This document shows, one piece after another, positions 6,435 to 8,790 of a stretch of DNA of 8,790 bases. The DNA lies in assembly GCA_017420625.1 (NCBI GenBank), contig JAFOIR010000191.1:1-8790 (forward strand). Direction: 5' to 3'. Under the pieces are notes generated by a model. That model saw only the letters and a program-made list of their open reading frames with translations. It searched no databases and was not told where the DNA came from. Each line of letters begins with the position of its first letter. Position 1 is the stretch's first letter. The stretch comes from Bacillota bacterium. GTDB taxonomy: Bacteria > Bacillota_A > Clostridia > Lachnospirales > Bianqueaceae. Position numbers and translations under genes: made by a program.

Positions 6435-6509
6435 GCACTTTTCCCGAAAACCTTTTGACACCGTAAGTCATCCCGCGTATAATAGAACAGCAATAAAAAA
6501 CGGTTAATC
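6425..6509 (+). repeat. 8-nt direct repeat GGTTAATC in the divergent promoter region, possible operator
   Basis: GGTTAATC occurs at 6425-6432 and 6502-6509, 77 bp apart. The first copy overlaps the -35 box of the mannosidase promoter, and the second lies in the transcribed leader of the AEC gene. A regulator binding both could couple the two units, but two matching 8-mers in 165 bases can also arise by chance. Confidence 0.3.
6455..6483 (+). promoter_or_regulatory. Perfect consensus promoter for the AEC transporter gene
   Basis: TTGACA (6455-6460), a 17-nt spacer and TATAAT (6478-6483) match the housekeeping sigma-factor consensus at all twelve positions. Transcription should begin near 6490, giving a leader of about 40 nt. 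No TG extension precedes the -10 box. Confidence 0.9.
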
Positions 6510-6515
6510 TCCGTT
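6499..6515 (+). promoter_or_regulatory. Small leader hairpin before the AEC Shine-Dalgarno
   Basis: AACGG (6499-6503) pairs with CCGTT (6511-6515) around TTAATCT. The stem ends three nt before the GGAGGG ribosome binding site (6518-6523), which sits seven nt from the ATG at 6531. It is too small to be a riboswitch, but it lies close enough to affect ribosome loading or mRNA stability. Confidence 0.4.
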
Positions 6516-6530
6516 CTGGAGGGTTATATA

Positions 6531-7451
6531 ATGACAATCGCACTTACCAGACAGGTCTTCGCGCTGTTCCTGATGATGGCGCTTGGCTTTTTACTGGTGA
6601 AGCTGAAAATCGTTCGTTCTGAGGACAGTAAACCTGTCTCCAATATTCTTGTTTATATCATTGTACCGGCCGCTATGGTCTATGCATTTCAGATCGACTA
6701 TACCCCGGAAATCAGAGAAGGTTTTCTCCTTTCTCTCTGGGTGGGTATCGCCATTCAGATCGGTATTCTGATTTTGGTTCGTCTGCTGAAAAAACCGCTC
6801 CATCTGACCGGTGTTGAAATGAGTTCAATTATGTATTCGAACGCCGGCAATCTGGTCATTCCGCTGATTACTGCAGCGATGGGTGAGGAATGGGTCATAT
6901 ACGCCAGTACCTACATGTCATTCCAGATGATCCTCATCTGGACCTACGGCAATATTCTCATTGAGGAAAAACCCAAAGTTCAGATCAAAAAGATTCTGAC
7001 CAATCCGAATGTAATTGCGATCGTCATTGGTGTTGTACTCTTTCTCACCCGGATCAAGCTTCCGCCGCTGATCAGCAGCACACTCAGTTCATTTTCCGCT
7101 TGTCTGGGCCCGGTGAGCATGATCATGCTTGGCATGCTGCTGGCTGCCGTCGATTATAAAAAGGTCTTCTCAAATGGCCGCATTTATCTGATCATTGCGC
7201 TTAAGATGGTGATCCTCCCTGCGCTTGTGCTCGTTATTCTCAAATTCACGCCTCTCTATCTGCTCCACCCGGAAGGCAAAACACTGATGCTGATCACCTT
7301 GCTTGCAACGATCACCCCGTCTGCTACGACGGTCGTCCAGATCGCACAGCTGCATGATAAAACACCGGAATATGCCAGCGCCATCAACATGGCAACGACC
7401 GTTGTCGCACTCGTCACCATGCCGCTGATGATATTCTTATATTCCTTGTAA
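6531..7451 (+). CDS. AEC-family transporter (auxin efflux carrier / malate permease-like)
   Basis: A 306-residue integral inner-membrane protein with about ten hydrophobic segments (roughly residues 5-23, 37-53, 65-84, 97-117, 121-143, 160-174, 190-208, 217-237, 250-271 and 283-304), in two halves joined by a charged loop at 144-158. The motif 'SNAGNLVIPL' (103-112) in segment 4 and 'TPSATTVVQIAQ' (262-273) in segment 9 are typical of AEC carriers. Bacterial family members move small carboxylates such as malate, malonate or lactate; the substrate here is unknown. The start ATG at 6531 has GGAGGG at 6518-6523 and a perfect consensus promoter. It is divergent from the mannosidase operon and convergent with pyrBI, and is a single-gene unit ending at the terminator at 7485-7520. 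A role in exporting acids produced by sugar catabolism is conceivable but not shown. Confidence 0.93.
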   Translation: MTIALTRQVFALFLMMALGFLLVKLKIVRSEDSKPVSNILVYIIVPAAMVYAFQIDYTPEIREGFLLSLWVGIAIQIGILILVRLLKKPLHLTGVEMSSIMYSNAGNLVIPLITAAMGEEWVIYASTYMSFQMILIWTYGNILIEEKPKVQIKKILTNPNVIAIVIGVVLFLTRIKLPPLISSTLSSFSACLGPVSMIMLGMLLAAVDYKKVFSNGRIYLIIALKMVILPALVLVILKFTPLYLLHPEGKTLMLITLLATITPSATTVVQIAQLHDKTPEYASAINMATTVVALVTMPLMIFLYSL

Positions 7452-7484
7452 AATATCAGGCAGACGAAGAAGTCCGGAAATAAC

Positions 7485-7520
7485 AAAACCGTCGAAGGTT
7501 CAAAGCCCTCGACGGTTTTT
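7485..7520. terminator. Bidirectional terminator between the AEC gene and pyrI
   Basis: AAAACCGTCGA (7485-7495) pairs perfectly with TCGACGGTTTT (7509-7519), an 11-bp stem with a 13-nt loop. A T run follows on the + strand (7516-7520), and the complementary A run gives U's on the - strand. It lies 33 nt past the AEC stop and 16 nt past the pyrI stop, so it probably ends both convergent units. Confidence 0.92.
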
Positions 7521-7535
7521 CGTTTTCAGTTCTTT

Positions 7536-7955
7536 TTATTCAGCTTTTGTTTCGCAGTAAATGCAGCGGTAGACTGCGCCGTCTTTGCTACCGCTTCTGC
7601 GGAAGATGTGCTTGAGCTCCTGCTCGGTGGAGGTGATGCAGCGAGGATTCTTGCAGCGGATAACATCCGTTAAAAGCTCCGGCTGACCAATCGTACGTTT
7701 TTCTACAAGCACGCCGTCACGGATGATGTTGGCAGTGGCACCGGGATCGACATAGCCGATCACATCCAGGTTGACGTTCATGTCGGCATCGATCTTGATG
7801 ATGTCCTTCCTGCCCATCTTGTTGCTGTGAACGTTGCGGATCATCGCGACGGAAAGATCAGTCTGATCAAGACCCAGGAGCGTATACAGCTTCATCCCTT
7901 TGCCGGCTGTAATATGATCGATGACGATCCCATTCTGAATCGAATCAATATTCAT
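7536..7955 (-). CDS. pyrI: Aspartate carbamoyltransferase regulatory subunit
   Basis: A 139-residue regulatory chain that associates with PyrB and mediates allosteric control of the first committed step of pyrimidine synthesis by nucleotides. The N-terminal allosteric domain (1-~95) has family features such as 'NGIVIDHITAGKG' (8-20) and the 'VGRK/MGRKD'-type stretch at 47-51. The C-terminal zinc domain has C101, C106, C131 and C134, the same C-x4-C...C-x2-C spacing as E. coli C109/C114/C138/C141. Slightly shorter than the E. coli protein (~153). The ATG at 7953-7955 has AGGAGG at 7963-7968, seven nt upstream, and begins 18 nt after the pyrB stop. It shares the terminator at 7485-7520 with the AEC gene. 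Very confident. Confidence 0.97.
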   Translation of the reverse strand: MNIDSIQNGIVIDHITAGKGMKLYTLLGLDQTDLSVAMIRNVHSNKMGRKDIIKIDADMNVNLDVIGYVDPGATANIIRDGVLVEKRTIGQPELLTDVIRCKNPRCITSTEQELKHIFRRSGSKDGAVYRCIYCETKAE

Positions 7956-7973
7956 GGTTTATCCTCCTTATGC

Positions 7974-8790
7974 TTATTTCGCTACGTGGATGCCCAGCAT
8001 CTTCAGGATGAGCGCCATCCGCATGTATTTTCCGTTCAGGACCTGTTTGAAGTAAGCTGCTCTCGGATCATCATCTACCGCTACACTGATCTCGTTCACG
8101 CGGGGAAGCGGATGCATGACGATCATGTTTTGTGGTGCCAGCTTCATCTTTTCCTTGGTCAGGATATAGCTGTCCTTCAGGCGCAGGTAATCTTCCTCAT
8201 TGAAGAAACGCTCGCGCTGTACACGGGTCATATACAGAATATCCAGTTTGGGAAGAGCTTTTTCAAGATCTGTCGTCTGCTCATAAGGAATCGACTTGGC
8301 TTTCAGATGTTCCTGCTTGACATAGCTCGGCAGCTTCAGTTCTTCCGGTGAAATAAGGACAAACCGGTTGCCCGGATAACGGGACATTGCACCGACCAGT
8401 GAATGGACGGTCCGGCCGAACTTCAGGTCGCCGCAAACACCGATCGTCAGGTTATCGAACCGGCCTTTTTCCCGATAGATCGTCAAAAGATCAGCCATGG
8501 TCTGGGTGGGATGGCAGTGTCCGCCGTCGCCGGCATTGATGACCGGAATGGAAGCATTGGTCGCTGCGACCAGTGCGGCACCCTCTTTGGGATGGCGCAT
8601 CGCAATGATGTCTGCATAACAGCTGACAGTCTTGGCTGTATCCGCGACGCTCTCACCCTTGGCTGCACTGGAGGAAGCAGCACTGGACATGGAGATGACA
8701 TGACCGCCCAGTTCATACATGGCCGCTTCAAAACTCATTCTTGTACGGGTCGACGGTTCAAAGAACAGTGTCGCAAGTTTTTTCCGGTCG
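7974..8790 (-). CDS. pyrB: Aspartate carbamoyltransferase catalytic subunit (5' end outside window)
   Basis: Catalytic chain converting carbamoyl phosphate and aspartate to N-carbamoylaspartate. The frame is open to the window edge: the 17 codons before the Met at 8736-8738 read '[17 protein letters not shown]', which contains the STRTR carbamoyl-phosphate site. That Met is therefore internal and about 35-40 N-terminal residues are missing. Further along come the '80s loop' ('[13 protein letters not shown]'), '[10 protein letters not shown]', '[15 protein letters not shown]' and the aspartate-domain '[10 protein letters not shown]', all family hallmarks. The usual GDGxxQHPTQ is [10 protein letters not shown] here, with Cys in place of Gln. 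The stop is TAA at 7974-7976, and pyrI follows as the second cistron, so a PyrB-PyrI holoenzyme is expected. The promoter and any UMP- or PyrR-type leader control are outside the window. Confidence 0.97.
   Translation of the reverse strand, partial: DRKKLATLFFEPSTRTRMSFEAAMYELGGHVISMSSAASSSAAKGESVADTAKTVSCYADIIAMRHPKEGAALVAATNASIPVINAGDGGHCHPTQTMADLLTIYREKGRFDNLTIGVCGDLKFGRTVHSLVGAMSRYPGNRFVLISPEELKLPSYVKQEHLKAKSIPYEQTTDLEKALPKLDILYMTRVQRERFFNEEDYLRLKDSYILTKEKMKLAPQNMIVMHPLPRVNEISVAVDDDPRAAYFKQVLNGKYMRMALILKMLGIHVAK

Noticed and set aside
6366..6461. Longer N-terminus for the GH38 protein (32 extra residues)
   Set aside because: The upstream ATG lies before the predicted transcription start near 6399, and the extra residues resemble no part of the family; the motif NAHLDPVW begins close to the shorter start as expected.

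Overview
The window looks like a chromosomal piece of a low-to-mid-GC Bacillota (Firmicutes) genome. Evidence is the strong Shine-Dalgarno sites (GGAGG or close), consensus sigma-70/SigA-type promoters, an IleS of the second (eukaryote-like) type, and a two-gene pyrBI aspartate transcarbamoylase operon as found in Clostridia and Erysipelotrichia. A gut Erysipelotrichales or clostridial host is my best inference; there is no rRNA or other marker to fix it.

Layout. (1) 1-1323, + strand: the C-terminal 440 codons of ileS, followed by a strong intrinsic terminator (1419-1456). (2) 1324-1807: about 480 bases with no believable gene. It is rich in inverted repeats, including a 16-bp perfect inverted repeat with a third copy that can form a competing hairpin. 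(3) 6365-1808, - strand: a tightly packed four-gene operon in the order GH38 alpha-mannosidase, GmhA-like SIS phosphosugar isomerase, ROK sugar kinase, Nudix hydrolase. The first two junctions overlap (14 and 4 nt) and the last gap is 1 nt. (4) 6366-6530: a compact divergent promoter region with a perfect TTGACA-17-TATAAT promoter for the + strand gene and a TTGATT-17-TATAGT promoter for the operon. (5) 6531-7451, + strand: an AEC-family membrane transporter, ending at a bidirectional terminator (7485-7520). (6) 8790-7536, - strand: pyrB (5' end outside the window) and pyrI, the catalytic and regulatory chains of aspartate carbamoyltransferase.

How the genes fit together. The GH38 enzyme has no signal peptide and should trim alpha-mannosides in the cytoplasm. 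The ROK protein could phosphorylate the released sugar, and the SIS protein, which keeps the metal/catalytic residues of GmhA, could isomerise the phosphosugar. The Nudix protein's link to this route is unknown. No sugar transporter is encoded in the operon; the divergent AEC carrier belongs to a family known for small carboxylates rather than sugars. ileS and pyrBI are housekeeping flanks. No mobile element, CRISPR array, tRNA or rRNA was seen. The least explained parts are the repeat-rich gap and the biochemical logic of the mannosidase operon.
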